A stretch of DNA of 64,000 bases from NCBI GenBank assembly GCA_031213475.1, contig JARUPZ010000020.1:124001-188000 (forward strand). The letters run 5' to 3'. Within the stretch, counting starts at the first letter, position 1; each line of letters starts with the position of its first letter. The position numbers and the translations under genes are program-made. The stretch is from Nereocystis luetkeana (taxonomy: Eukaryota; Sar; Phaeophyceae; Laminariales; Laminariaceae). Below, piece after piece: positions 23,901-36,405 of the stretch. The notes beneath the pieces are model-generated. The model ran no database searches, had not been told where the DNA came from, and worked only from the letters and a program-made list of their open reading frames with translations.

Positions 23901-25237
23901 GGTTGAATACGGCCATCGTATGGCATGGTACCACCAGCGCAGAGGCTCAACATTCGGTCCCAGCGCATCGGGAAACGTCGCTGCACCTCAAGGGTCAGTA
24001 GCCCATGTTGTGTTTTAAAACGCGTGGGGTCTTAGAGCGTTGGCCTGGTAGATTAAACCCACGGCTACTCGATTTGCATCACCAGTTTCGAGCCACGAGA
24101 ATTTAATAGCTAGAGTACATGCGACATGCGACATGCCACATGAATGAGGCGTATCTCACGCAAGTGCTACCTGCCGTAAATCAGTACGCATCCACCTTTA
24201 CTTTCATCAGAAATCTAGGTTATGGAACTATATGAGCTTCATATCAACAAAGAAAGGCGAACGAGCGGCTATTATTCTATGGTACAACGGTAGGGGTAAC
24301 GCCAACATTTTCTGAAGCTCTTCCGTCCAGCTTCTTTTGGGCTTCTCTTGAGCTTCTCTGTCAAGTGAGCTGCTCTTCAGGGGTTCTTTAGTTGGCGCAA
24401 GAACCGGCTTCAAGAAAAATATCTATAGAAAACTACAGTAAGCGCGATAGTATACCGATACACGATCCTATCTACCAATGTTATGGGTTTCGTGGTTACG
24501 TCGAACGATCATTGTTTCGTAGACTACAGATTGTATCCAATGGTAGCAATGGTAGCAGCAATGGTAGCAGCAATGGTAGCTCCCCTGGTGAGTAAGTTCG
24601 TCATTGCCAATGAGTGAAAGGGTCTGAAAGCGGCAGCCCCTAAGTAAGTGCAACCTCTACCATGGCGCAGCCCCTAATTAATTGTAACCCCTACTACTAT
24701 GTATGGAGAAGTCCTTGATTGCAACCGTATAGTATTAATAGTGATGGCACGGCCCAGCGGAGATATTTGGCCACACACGTGCTGATGATCCCCGCATTCA
24801 AAAACGAAAAACTTAGGAGAACGTTCACCTTGCCCCCCCGTATCCCCTATGCTCTCTTTTGTCTCGGCTTTCGTCGCATATCACGCTAAATCGGCACACG
24901 TCTGAATCGGTACACGTCTCGATCGGTCCACGTCTCATGAGAGCAGATCGTCTGCGCAACGGCAGCGACGATGTCCCTGGTCTACTATGGTTACTACGAG
25001 ATGTGGTCGACGTTCATCCCGTGCTTATTATCCTTGGTCATGATCCTGTACCTGCTGGGCATCAAGATTTACATAGAGGAATACGCACCGCGAATCGCGG
25101 CGGCCAACGATCCGTTGGCTGCGAGACTAGGCAGTGCACTGCTTGCTGCCGGAATCACACGTCAGGAGTGGCCAGGGTGCGGCGAGGACTCGTTGATTGA
25201 ATCGCGTGATTCATTTGCCATGCACAGCTCTCACTGA
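17980..25237 (+). CDS. PQ-loop repeat membrane protein, two exons (17980-18153, 24947-25237)
   Basis: Exon 1 gives 58 residues. After a Ser-rich N-terminus, GFGGGLMLSCSLLPQISRVH and KRKTSFDMSYGYQ form the first transmembrane helix and PQ loop; the Pro-Gln is at residues 39-40. The exon ends in CAG followed by GTTAGT. Exon 2 after GAGCAG starts IVCATAATMSLVYYGYYEMW, then FIPCLLSLVMILYLLGIKIY, two more membrane helices. Both ends are in phase 0, giving 154 residues and one three-helix PQ-loop unit. Known PQ-loop and SWEET proteins are small-molecule or sugar carriers or lysosomal exporters; a single unit would need to dimerise. The substrate is unknown. An internal ATG at 18037 has a better context (ACCATGG) and would remove the Ser-rich leader. 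The intron of 6.8 kb contains the CCATGGG array and a MITE, and extra small exons inside it cannot be excluded. Confidence 0.72.
18525..21500. repeat. Degenerate array of CCATGGG words, block 2 (inside PQ-loop intron)
   Basis: For almost 3 kb the word CCCATGGG and relatives (GCCCATGGGATAG, CCATGGCAC, AGCCCATGGGTTA) recur every 10-30 bases. There are sub-regions: GGCACTGCCATGG-type at 18525-18780, ATAGCCCATGGGATAG-type at 19250-19890, TCCCATGGGAC-type at 20380-20960, and GGCAGTCCATGG-type at 20990-21500. The sub-regions suggest successive local expansions. Long open frames on both strands arise because the palindrome encodes Met, Gly, Pro, Trp and His in all frames. Confidence 0.8.
19933..20042 (+). 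repeat. Direct repeat of about 52 bases
   Basis: GCGATGATGATGAGAGATGG, GCATGTTCTCTGCTATACTG and ATGTTGTGT occur twice in tandem, starting at about 19937 and 19989. Confidence 0.85.
21501..24946. other. Rest of the PQ-loop intron
   Basis: Apart from the MITE at 23374-23482 no element was recognised. Open frames at 21571-22140 and 23683-23898 show no known domain. A short inverted pair GGTCCCACTTTGAG / AAGGTGGGACCTCAA lies near 22346-22405. A (GGTAGCAAT)n minisatellite is at 24540-24582. Confidence 0.4.
23374..23482. mobile_element. MITE-1 copy
   Basis: TATTACGGGGGACCATAGTT on the left is matched by ACTATGGCCCCCCGTAATA on the right, enclosing an AT-rich core with TATATTG and ACAATATTTGGTCC. 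About 109 bases long. It lies in the intron of the PQ-loop gene. Confidence 0.9.
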
Positions 25238-28200
25238 AATGTGGCAGACACTCTGTCTGATGGCCTTCTTCCGGGAAGTTGATGGAGCAATTGCACAGGA
25301 GCAAGACACGCCATGGCTCTATTGCTGTAGTGGTGCTACGGTAGTTTCGATAGTCGTTAGTGCTCAGTCGGAATCGATAGGTTCAATCGTGCTTAGTTGG
25401 TATATATACCCTCGTTAGTGCCTGTTGTTAGCCGGCACCGATACCTTCGTTAGTGCCCGGTGTTAGCCGGCATTGGTAGGTTCGTTAGTGCTTAGTTGGC
25501 ATCGGTAGCTGTGATGGTGCTTAGTCAGCATCGATAGGTAAGGGTTAGTGCGGTCATTTTCTCGGGGGGGAGGGGGGGCAGCCATTTCGCCGTCACCCGG
25601 TGGCTTATACCAGTGTGCTCTACCTGGTATGTCAGTATGCTCTATGCCAGTAGTATGCAATATCGCAGTATGTTATGCCAGTACACCAGTGCCAGGTATG
25701 CTCTATGCAAATATATTCACAGTTTACATGGCCCCATCACCGAGGTTCAAGAGAGGGCTGGACCGTTTCGAGCATTCAAGCGTCGTTGGAGGTCGATCAG
25801 CGTGAGTAAGCCCATTAATATCAATACCAATTAATTCAGTGCTTCAGTTTATACGCCGTTCTCTTATCGGCGAGGACCAGTGCCCCCCACTGCCACCACG
25901 CTAGGTAGGGAATGTTCATTGCATACTACTGTACCAGGTATACTGTACGACAATTTACGATTGTGTGTATGTGGACTTCATTCAAAGCATTTGGAAGTTT
26001 TTCATGTACGTATATATACGAAACCGTGAGAAGACGCGTACAACGATACGGGTAGCGTTTTTCGGTAGAAGTATTTCTGACCTCAAGATGTGCTCCTGAA
26101 CTTGAGGAATTACCCGGCGTATCCTACAGTATAGCGTATATATTCCATTTTTGGTCGAACAATATGTTTGTCACCACCTAGGTCATGGGGTTGTTGAACA
26201 GGCTTCATGTTTAGCCCACACATATATTTTCTTCGTCAGTTTTGGGTGCCTCACTATTATAATAATAGTACTATTAACAATAGTAAAGGTAGAGGAGTAA
26301 TCCGGCACCCGCACCTCCCGCGCCCCCGACGCCACGAGCAAGGGCCACCGTGGCGCGAGACAGCCGGTCTCCCCTTGCCTGCACCCATTCCCCCCTACCC
26401 ACTGCGAGATCCGGGAACGAAACGCCCCAGGGCAACGCGCCCGTACTACGGCATACCAGGTACAACACCAACAGCAACATCAACGGCCTACACAACGATC
26501 TACATACATGAAAAAAATGTGTGTTATACATATTATTTTCAAGTATACGGCGAGTACTTTCACTTCCAAGAGTAATTGTAAGGGTCTCTTCAACTGAGGA
26601 GGCTCCGAATAAAATGTGGCTACTGTACCCTTGTCAATAGCTCTACTAACCGCTCTTTCTATCGGTAGGTATTTTCACTATCAGAGCTTGGTCAGGTGGC
26701 CACTCTCTACGTTCTCCCTACGGTACCCTCTCCTTTGATTATCTGCAATAAAAATACGCGATCGAGAGCATGCGCTAGTCTGCGCAGCAATCAAAAAGCC
26801 AACAAGGCGGGGACTACGAAGACGACCTCTCTGTCGATGGGCTGCGCGTTGTGCTTGAAACAGGACTAGACAGGTCAACGCTGCCACAGCAAACGTCAGG
26901 TGTATGCAGCCACACGCGGTGTTCTGTAACGCATAACAGATTTCCCGTCTCGTCTAAGTCCGTGCTGGTGCCCTTTATAAATCGTTTGAATCGATTTTTG
27001 TTTCTTTTTTATCCTTCGGCGGATTGGTACAAGTAAAGCTTAACCACGCTTCCACGTAGTTGTGTGTCAATCTAAGCCGTATCTCCCGTTGCAACACCAG
27101 AACCGGCTGCCATTACCACTCGCGCTCGGGCATGTCGACCCGACTCGACCCCCGAGAAGAGCAGGTGTGGTGGGCATAGGCATTAAGGCATTCAGGCCGA
27201 AAGCGTCATCTCCTCCGGGTAGTAGTGTGAGACTCGCGCGAACTCACCCACTAACAAAAGCCTAAAGTGAAACAGATGTTATTCATGCATGATTTGTTCA
27301 GAGGCATCCGCAACTTCAGCGGCATAGCACTGCACGCTGACTCGCATTCAGTGCAGTCAGTGCCGCCGCCAGTGCCGCCGCCGGAGACTCGCTGGCTATT
27401 TTGTAGGCATTCTAAGGTAGTGGTTGCATGTTGGTGCCCGGACCTCTCACCGATCGATGCGGCTCCTCGACTTAGGGGCTGTTTGGGTCCGTTACTGATT
27501 TTACAACTTACTTACGGTGCGTTGAGCTTGTTGCAGAGGGGTGCGATCGTTTTTCGGCGCTCAATTAGTTTATAACTAAGGGAGGGAAGGAAGGATGCCA
27601 CCGAACAACAATAATAAGGTGTTTTCGGGAATATGTTGTCGAGGGCCTTCCGAAAACAAAATGTTCGACTTGAGCACCCTTACCGCTTTTGATAAAACTA
27701 TCCCTAGATAGATAGAGATAAAAACGCGATCGCACCCCTGTGTGAGCTCAACACTCTTTACCTATTTATGGTATACCGTTTGTTACGTATTAATTGTAAG
27801 GGTAGGTGAATTTATGTATTTAATCACTTGAGTTGAGCTACTGTACATAGATAGTGTGAATAAATTAATTTTGCCAAACGAGGGGCACCATGTTCGATAG
27901 TAATCGGGCACCTTAGTCGATGGGATTGACTATCGGGTTTAGCTTACACCTCTTACATCTCTTCCACTTCACTTTCATCAAACCAAGTGGGTTGTGATAT
28001 GCTCCCCCTATCGCAGCACGCGTCTTTGATAGGCCTGGCCCGGTAGACCCGCACCACTACGGTAGCTGCCGGGACCTATTCCAGTGAGGGAAAATCATGC
28101 AAGCGCAAAGTCTGCAATGGCACCCCCTCAGTTCCCGGCCCATGGCTTGCCTGAACTGGAGTAATAAGCAATCGTCCTCTGTACGCCTCTGGGATATTGA

Positions 28201-29848
28201 AAACACCACTATTTCTCTATGATGGCCTCCTGCGGAGACCACGCGTGGTAAAAATGGGCGTTAAAATTCGCCGTCGGTGGCAACTTTTGATTGTCCGGGT
28301 TAGGGTTAGGGTTAAGCTAAGGGTTAGGTACCGCCGTTGAACTGTAGGTTTCAGTGAGGGTACGTGGTCCCCAGAGCCATGTCCGATGGATTTTTGCAAA
28401 GCACGTACCCGAACCCGGCGGTTCATGAGGAGCGCCGAGAAGTCGACCTACGCTTTGAGGTTGCCGCTGGTGTCGGGTGTGTGTTACGTACTGCACCCCT
28501 ACCTTCATTTATTATTCTCCCCACTTCCTTGTAGCTCTACAGTATGTGTCTCACCAAACAAGTAACTTTAAAAGGCTACTCGTACGTAAGCTGAGCCAGA
28601 TACACTTATCTCATGGACTAAACATCGAAGGGGCTTTGGCGTGAAACAATTGGAAACAAGTAGTGTAATTTAATGGACATCACCTCCAAACTACAGTAGT
28701 ATTGGGTAGCTCCGCAGTTAGGGGGGGGATGTCCGTAATATATAATATACCTTCGGGCTCGAAAGAGCAGCCCCTACCGCAATTCCAACCCGAACCACCG
28801 TAGCACGGCTCGTTTTATAGAGTTCGTATTAGCAGCCACCACGGAAGAGTTGGTAGACACGACCAGAAAGGACGAGATCAACACTTCGCCGGCGGAAACG
28901 GCAGATTGTTTCGGTGTGCCGCAAACCTTAAGGGAGGAGGACATCACAGCGGAATGGCGTGACACGACTCCTCAGCCAACACAAACCTGACCACAAGCAC
29001 GAGCACAATCAAGCGCCGTGTGTGTGGGGCCTGCGGGGAGCACGTGATGGACCGACAGGGATCGCTTTCGACGTGTGCTACCACGGGCGTAGCATCTGCG
29101 TCTTCTGAGGTGGTATTCCCTTGATTATAGCATAGGACCTCTATACCCCATTCAACAACAACAGCTGACGCTGAGAAAACGGAAACCATGCCCATTATGT
29201 AACCCCTCCCATGCCTTAATAATGGTGTACACCGAACGCTGCGAGCAATTGTTTTGAACTAGTATCGGAACCAACGACATTGGGTGACTATGCCCAGTCG
29301 ACTCGTTTGCACTGACTGGTTGACGTCATCCATCAGTGACGAGTGATGAAGCGTTGAGCGTTAAGCAGCCATCATACGATATAGGGGTTGCACGTTTGAG
29401 CCCACGAACAACCCCCGCGGACAACCTCAACTGAGGAGCTACCCAGGAATTTATATCCGATGCGTATTGCATATTCCTATTTGCAAGCTCATTTGATTGT
29501 GTATCGGGCTTATTAATAGATTGCACTATACTATAGTTACCTGGTATTTCTCAAGGTGGGTCCATACGGAGCTCTTCGCCTACATACAGAGCCTCAGAAA
29601 AAATACTACTACTGTAATAATAGGTGCTACCCCTACCTTTGAAGGCGTGAGTGGCCGTACTTGTTTGCGGTGAACACTGCAACCCCTACACGGTAGAGCA
29701 CACCCTCTTCTTTGCTCGGCTCTCTCGCTCCACGCTCGCCATGAGAAAACACGCAGGGTGTCGCCAACAAGGGAGGCGATGGGCTCGGGGTGTGAAAGTT
29801 GTGAGGGAAGGGGGGACTGGGGCGGTCCGGTGCTGTGAGAGTCTCCGT
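25238..29848. other. Gene-free stretch
   Basis: No protein family was recognised. A diverged tandem repeat (about 40 bases: TTCGTTAGTGC, GTTAGCCGGCA, GGTAG) runs from 25320 to 25550. A TTAGGG run is at 28298-28328. The open frames are short and show no conserved motifs. Confidence 0.45.
28298..28328 (+). repeat. Interstitial TTAGGG telomere-like run
   Basis: GGGTTAGGGTTAGGGTTAAG followed by CTAAGGGTTAGG gives about four units, one altered. Confidence 0.75.
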
Positions 29849-29956
29849 ATTACGGGGGACCATAGTAAATAGGACCAAATATTGTCAGTAAAAATAGCGA
29901 AATATATAAGTTATTTTATGGGCCGTAGGTTCTATTTAATATGGTCCCCCGTAATA
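29849..29956. mobile_element. MITE-1 copy
   Basis: TATTACGGGGGACCATAGTA and ATGGTCCCCCGTAATA form the inverted ends around the usual AT-rich core. About 108 bases. Confidence 0.9.
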
Positions 29957-32708
29957 GTATTACTACAGTAGTAGTACTACTCCTCGCTTGAAGAGCTTTG
30001 TATCTTACCTTGCCTAAAAACTGGCAAACAATGTATCGACCTTGATGAACAATCCCATAGCCTAGGTATTCAAGGAATGAAATAATGAGAGTCAAAATAT
30101 GCTATTATTGTCGTTGTAAAACGTGAATAACGCCAACACAACGACATTGGAAAGGAAGGTTTAGGAGAGCAGCAGATCACTCACTCGTCGGAAGTTGGCG
30201 ACGCTGACCTCGCTCTTAACGGCGATCGAAATGGCGAATTGTGCTGGCGGCGAATGGTACTACCGTACGAATTAATTTCGTAGTTCAACAACCAAATATT
30301 GCTGACAGGGCTGGAGGCCTCAACCATTGCAGCCATCGCAACTAACAAGCGACCCAACCATTGCATATTTGGACCCAACGGTAATACCCTGGTAGTAAGT
30401 AGGTAAAATATTTCGGTAAATGGTGGGGGTGCAAGTGAGTACACGCAGGGAAGGAGAATTGGTTCGATGAAGTTAGTGGTGTTCGATGAATTATGTCAGC
30501 TTTTTCATTTTGAATGAATACCGCCCAGCACATTGTCAGAGGGCAAATAAAAAAAATAAAAAAAATAGTTATGTTTAGATGCCTCCCTCCGCACAACATG
30601 GAGGGGCGATGGCTTATTATTTTCTGAGCTCTTCACGTGAGCAGCTATTAATAGATAACTAACCCACCCACACTAACCCTGAACGCAACCCCGAAGAAAG
30701 CTGGTCGCTTAACCAGACCAACAATGATATGTCCTCTCGTCATAAACCAAGCCATCCGAGTGTACTGATGGTTGGTGTATCACACTATTATAGTATCATA
30801 ACCGGCAGAATAATACAGTTAGTTGTTCACCCCGAGAGCTCAATTCAAGCGGACACAAAATCTCGAGGCAAAGACTGGTGGTGCTAGGGTAGGATGCCGT
30901 CATTTTCGCCACCGCCTTTTCGTCTCGCTCAATCAAGAAGAGTGGTTCTCCTCAGGAGTGGTCTAGCTCAAAAATGGACGCAAATGTAGGTTGTTTTGGC
31001 AGGGTAACAAACAAAACCCCCTGTCAGTGGGCATCGCGCATTATTACGTGCAAAGGCTTCAAAACTCAAGAATGCTACTAAACAAGATGGTCACTTGGCC
31101 GAGTGGCTCTGATCGACTGAAAATGGAAACATATTACCGGAGTACCAGTCCAAGGTCCATTGTGCAACGAGTACCGTGGGATGAGTTCAGACTATTATAC
31201 TATATCATACTATAATATAATATACTAATATACATCATAATTGTATGATACTGTACTATACATCAAATTATAGTATAGTGTATTGGACTCAGCTTGGCTC
31301 CCAAATCCTTGTGGAGACATTGAGCAGTGCCGCGAACCCACAAGGCGTGAACAACCTAAACAAGTATCAATTCGGTTCGCCCAATGGGGTGCTACTGTAG
31401 CAGTGCCCTGTTCAATGTCTCCACACGGATTGTCGTACGCCTGCATTGATTGTGCGTGGGGGGGGGGGGGGGGGGTATCTCGGCCGGCTTGCGTACAGGA
31501 GAGGTCCTTAATTGAAGAGCATATTTTTGCAGTGCAGAACTGCAGGTAGTACCCATAGGAGTACCGTAGTAGTACCGTAGTACCGTAGTAGAATGCGTTC
31601 GGTTTTAGCCCCTAACGCTTGCCGGAAGGATGGATCAACAAAAGCGACAGAGGTTCGTGTAAGTCGAGACCCCCGAAATACCGTAACCCTCTCGATCCTG
31701 CGGCCATAAAAGTTGCGTATACCAGACGAAGGGAATTGAGGTCAAGAAACGCCACCCAAGGAGAGCTTCGGAGGAGGCTAACCCAAGCACGAGCGTGTGC
31801 TGTTATCGTGTCGCTACGTGGGCGGGGTTAAATTCCCTAACGAAGCGGTAGTAGACTGCCACGATGGTAGCGGTGTAATGGGAGATGCACAGTAGTAACA
31901 CTAGAGGAGCTTCAGACAGGAAAAGCCACGAGATGGGAGAGGTGTGGGAGAGGTGTGCGAGAGATGGGAGAGGTGTGCGACAGGTGGGAGAGGTGGGAGA
32001 GGAGTGTGAGAGGTATAATATGAGAGAGCTAAGTACGGTATGGTCGTCTGGTTTAGCCCCTCCTTTTTGGGAGCCTCGGTGCTACTCGCGCAATTGTCTA
32101 CTATGTACTTGCTGGCTACTCTGTACGACTATACTTGCTGGCTACTCTGTACGACTATACTTGCAGTCTTTCGTGCGCGTTTTTCGCGGTTTCGCGATGT
32201 GGGCTGTCATGCCATTGTTTTGTTCTTGCGCCAACAAAATATGTTCAAGTCTAGTTTTGGGTGACGTGCACAGCCACTCGTGCCAATGACTAGTAGTGAT
32301 ACGAATTATATACTCGGTATCGTCGTGACAATCATGGCATAGTGCCCCTCCTTACCGTGGTGTTACCCTTAGCCGTGATCAGGTCAACCAGGCAGAAAAA
32401 AAGGGGCAATTTGGGGTAGCTGTCCCCGGGGGAGTCGGGCGCGTGGGGTGGAGGGCACGCGCAGTCAAGCGTACATGAGATCGATCAAAGAACGATTAGT
32501 CATTCGTTGCAACTGACAAACGCTGCTAATATTAAATGCTGCACAGTGGTGGGTGGCAAATATCACAAAAACTACACTTTAGCTGGCTCTTTCTCGAGGA
32601 TCAATCCATAGCGCTGGACGAAAACCCGCAAACACAGGGTGGCTGCGCTAGCGGAGGTGACGGCCTGCATGCGGCGCTCACACGCGGTTTGCGCCAAAGT
32701 GCTATACT
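29957..32708. other. Gene-free stretch with a possible lone exon end
   Basis: On the minus strand 30290-30184 reads in frame towards AVKSEVSVANFRR and then GTGAGTGA, a good donor site. No partner exon or family was recognised, so it is not annotated as a gene. A short minisatellite of GGGAGAGGTGTG words lies at 31930-32012, and a tandem pair of TACTTGCTGGCTACTCTGTA lies at 32105-32160. Confidence 0.35.
31302..31431. repeat. Inverted repeat with 27-base arms
   Basis: AATCCTTGTGGAGACATTGA (31302) pairs with TCAATGTCTCCACACGGATT (31412-31431), with one or two mismatches, and the pairing extends into GCAGTG/CACTGC-like bases. The loop is about 75 bases. A fragment with CAATGTCTCCAAGGATATTT occurs at 36421, so it is a dispersed family. 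It may be a MITE remnant. Confidence 0.6.
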
Positions 32709-33297
<589 letters not shown>

Positions 33298-34831
33298 AAC
33301 AAGAGCAAGAGACCCGTTCCTAATGTAAAATATTTTGAATGGGATCGGGCGGTTTACCGCTTGCTGCAGAGGGGTGCAGCAAGGAGACGCTAAGGGACCG
33401 CCGACCTCCTGGTTGTCGTTCCGCCTCTGGTCTTTGTGCATTTCACACAAGCATAGAAGAGGGGGGGGGGAGGGTTGAAGTCTTCCACACATGGGAAAGA
33501 TAATCTATATACCAAGCGTACCCGATGCCATCGACTGTACTCTAGACCATCTACAGGAGATTATTTATATTCTACCAGGTATATCGTTAGTCGTTTCTGA
33601 CATGCTGTATGCAAGAAGAGCCGTGCCGTGCAGGTCCCACCCGGAAAATATGCACAGGAAGAGACGTGTCAAACAGATCTTACCCAGCAGACAAACACAT
33701 ACAGATCGTACATGTCATACAGGTCATTCATGTCATACATAATAATCCGCCCAAGACCATGAAGTTAATGATCAATCTATATCATATAGTCTGTCCGATT
33801 GGTGAAGCCTTTAAGCTTGAACTTTAGCTTTCGGCACCTCTTCGGGCAACACTGGGGGGTGGAGGGTGGCAGCGCCTTCATCGAAAAGCTGGCAGCCATG
33901 CGGCGTTTTCATCGGGGGAGGGGGGGATTGATGGCGTGCTGAAGGAGCCAGCTCATGTTCCTTATTCTGGTGATGCCTCACTCACTAACCAGGTCATCAT
34001 CTCCCGCATGGGGGGTCCAGATTTAAAAAAAAAAAAAAACGGGGTCGCCAAGAGAGCAAGAGAAAAAAACAAAGGGGGCGTATTAATATCAATAGTATTA
34101 TTATAGCAGCGCTAATAGTACTAATAATGTCAGACAGTCGTAGTCGTGTCTTGCGTGGCGTAGGAATCGAGAATAATTACAGCTACTACGCACCATGGTG
34201 TATAGCAATAGCCACCTCAACCCCAAGCTAAAAAAAGCAGCAGCTGTGGGGCGATCTGTCCGAAGTTGCAGCATGATGACATATATATATGATGACGTGG
34301 TGACACGATCATCACAGCAGTTCTTGGTAACAGCCGGTCCTAACGAGGAAGAAAAAACGAAACAAAAACGAAGAGCAGAACTAGAGAGCACGTGGGTTTT
34401 ATTGGTAAAGTTGAAAAAAAAAAAAAAGTAGAGATCCCGATACCTCCGTTTTCACATTTCGTTTTTGTATGTCCCAGAGCACTTCATTTTTACGAAACGG
34501 GTGCCAAATAAACGAAATATGGGTTCCCCAGGGTCGAAGAGGAACACAGGAGGAGCTCGACACGTTGGGGTGAAATCCCGATAAAACTTCTACGAGCGGT
34601 CGGCAAGCGCACGATGGCCGAGGTAGTGCACGTGGCTGCCACGCGGCTTGTCTGCTGACGGCGCGAGCATATATATATGGGTAGGGCATGACCAAGAGGT
34701 GCCCTCGCAAGAAACCGGGGGATCAGGAAGTAAGTGGCTGTGGCGGTACATTTTTCGATATATTATGAGTGCCACTCAACATTCAAACGTCTGCCATCGA
34801 ACAGCGATGCCGACACACAATTAATTTCTAT

Positions 34832-34946
34832 TACTACGAGGGACCATAGTAAATAGGACCTACGGTACAGACAAAAACCTACCAGGTATATATTTACCTA
34901 TTTTCAATACAAATGTTTGGTCCTATTTACTATGGTCCCCCGTATT
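34832..34946. mobile_element. MITE-1 copy carrying an internal TACCAGGTA
   Basis: Left end TACTACGAGGGACCATAGTA, right end TACTATGGTCCCCCGTA. Where other copies read AAAACCTATAT, this one reads AAAACCTACCAGGTATAT, a 7-base gain at a TA (34880-34888). Confidence 0.88.
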
Positions 34947-36301
34947 GGAGCACTTCGGAGAGAGCGGGCTGGAGCACGAGAACCGCGTGCTGTGGAGGGT
35001 GCCTCGCGTGAGCCAGTTGTTGTGTCGATCCACCGTCTTTGTCGAGCGCTATCTATAGCAGGGAATCACGTGTTGTGGGGGTTGAGTAATTCGGAAAAAA
35101 TACACTGCTTTCACATTCGACTCGGCTTCTAATTAATGTTTGTTTCCTTTTTTTTCTTCGTCTTTTTTTTCGTTAGAACTCAACCTACCTGCTGTTTTTT
35201 ACGAAAGAGTGAAAGTCTGTTCGTTCATTTCGTGTTTTTGTTTCGCTTTTATGTCCTCGTGATAGGACCGCCCTGAGCGAGATAGATGATGTGCCCGAAG
35301 TGCAACATGATGTGGATGTGATCATACCATCACAACAACATGTAATGTGTCACATGCCGTATTATGATCACACATATTTTGTAAGAATTGACACACTCCA
35401 CCACCAGCTACCACACCAGGACACTGTAGGTATCATTGCTGTACGCACAGGTGGCCGGAACCCCCCCCCCCAGCACAATATATATGGGGGTAAAAACGCA
35501 TCCTTCTTCATGAGGAGAGCATCGATCAACGCACGCACGGTGATCACATGATCACATGGTGACATGATCACACACTACTACCTGGTACGAATTATTTCTA
35601 AGGGTTTTGTCACTCTTGGCAGGTAGGTACTACTAACGCACTGTGCACAGGTAGGTGTCAGGTGGCCGGAACCCCCTTCTTGGACAAGGTGGGCGTAAAA
35701 ACTTCCTGGTCAGAGGTAAGGCATCGAGCAATCAATAGGTATCCCAGGAGGTGTTATATGAACCCATGGGCTGTAGATATCGATAATAATGTAGTCTGCG
35801 GTTTTGTAGTCTCAGGACTACGAGAATAATAGCCCAAAGAATGGATTATTCCTGCGGATATTCCGTTGGTCGAAAGTAACATTTATTTAGGAATGTTCCT
35901 CAAGGCGGATAGCCCGCTAGAGACGAGAGTAATGTTCCTAAACAGATATTGGACCGTAAAATGATAAGTTATTATATTACCAGAAGAACGATCGGCAGGC
36001 ATAGATAGGAAAATTCTATAACAGGAGTACATCAGAAAAGAGGAATTTAGGAGAGTCGTGGCGGGGATTGGGACGAGCATATCTGGGTGTCGAGTCGCCC
36101 CCCCCCCCCCCCAACCTCTCACTTCTCTGTCAGAGTACCTCACCTTAGCTCTCGCCATCAATAAAGAAGACATTATTAGCCAGAAGAAAAGCGAAGCACT
36201 CACTGCTCCCCAGCCGCCTGATACACCTGCGTCCCTTACCCTTACCTATAGGCCTTCTCGACAAACAGGTATAATAGTAGAATAGATAGATGGCAAACCC
36301 C

Positions 36302-36405
36302 ACATACATGGCAGGTAGGTGTCGACAAACTCTCAATTTGGTACGCCTAATAAGGATATGGCAGGTGTCGACAAACTCTCAATTTGGTACGCCTAATAAG
36401 GATAA
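36302..36405 (+). repeat. Tandem duplication of about 47 bases
   Basis: GGCAGGT, GTCGACAAACTCTCAATTTG and GTACGCCTAATAAGGATA occur twice, at about 36310 and 36360, without visible differences. Confidence 0.85.

Noticed and set aside
31086-31130. TGGCCGAGTGGCTCTGATCG resembles the D-arm of a tRNA-Ser or tRNA-Leu
   Set aside because: No matching acceptor stem, anticodon arm or GGTTCGA T-arm follows, so it is not a tRNA gene.
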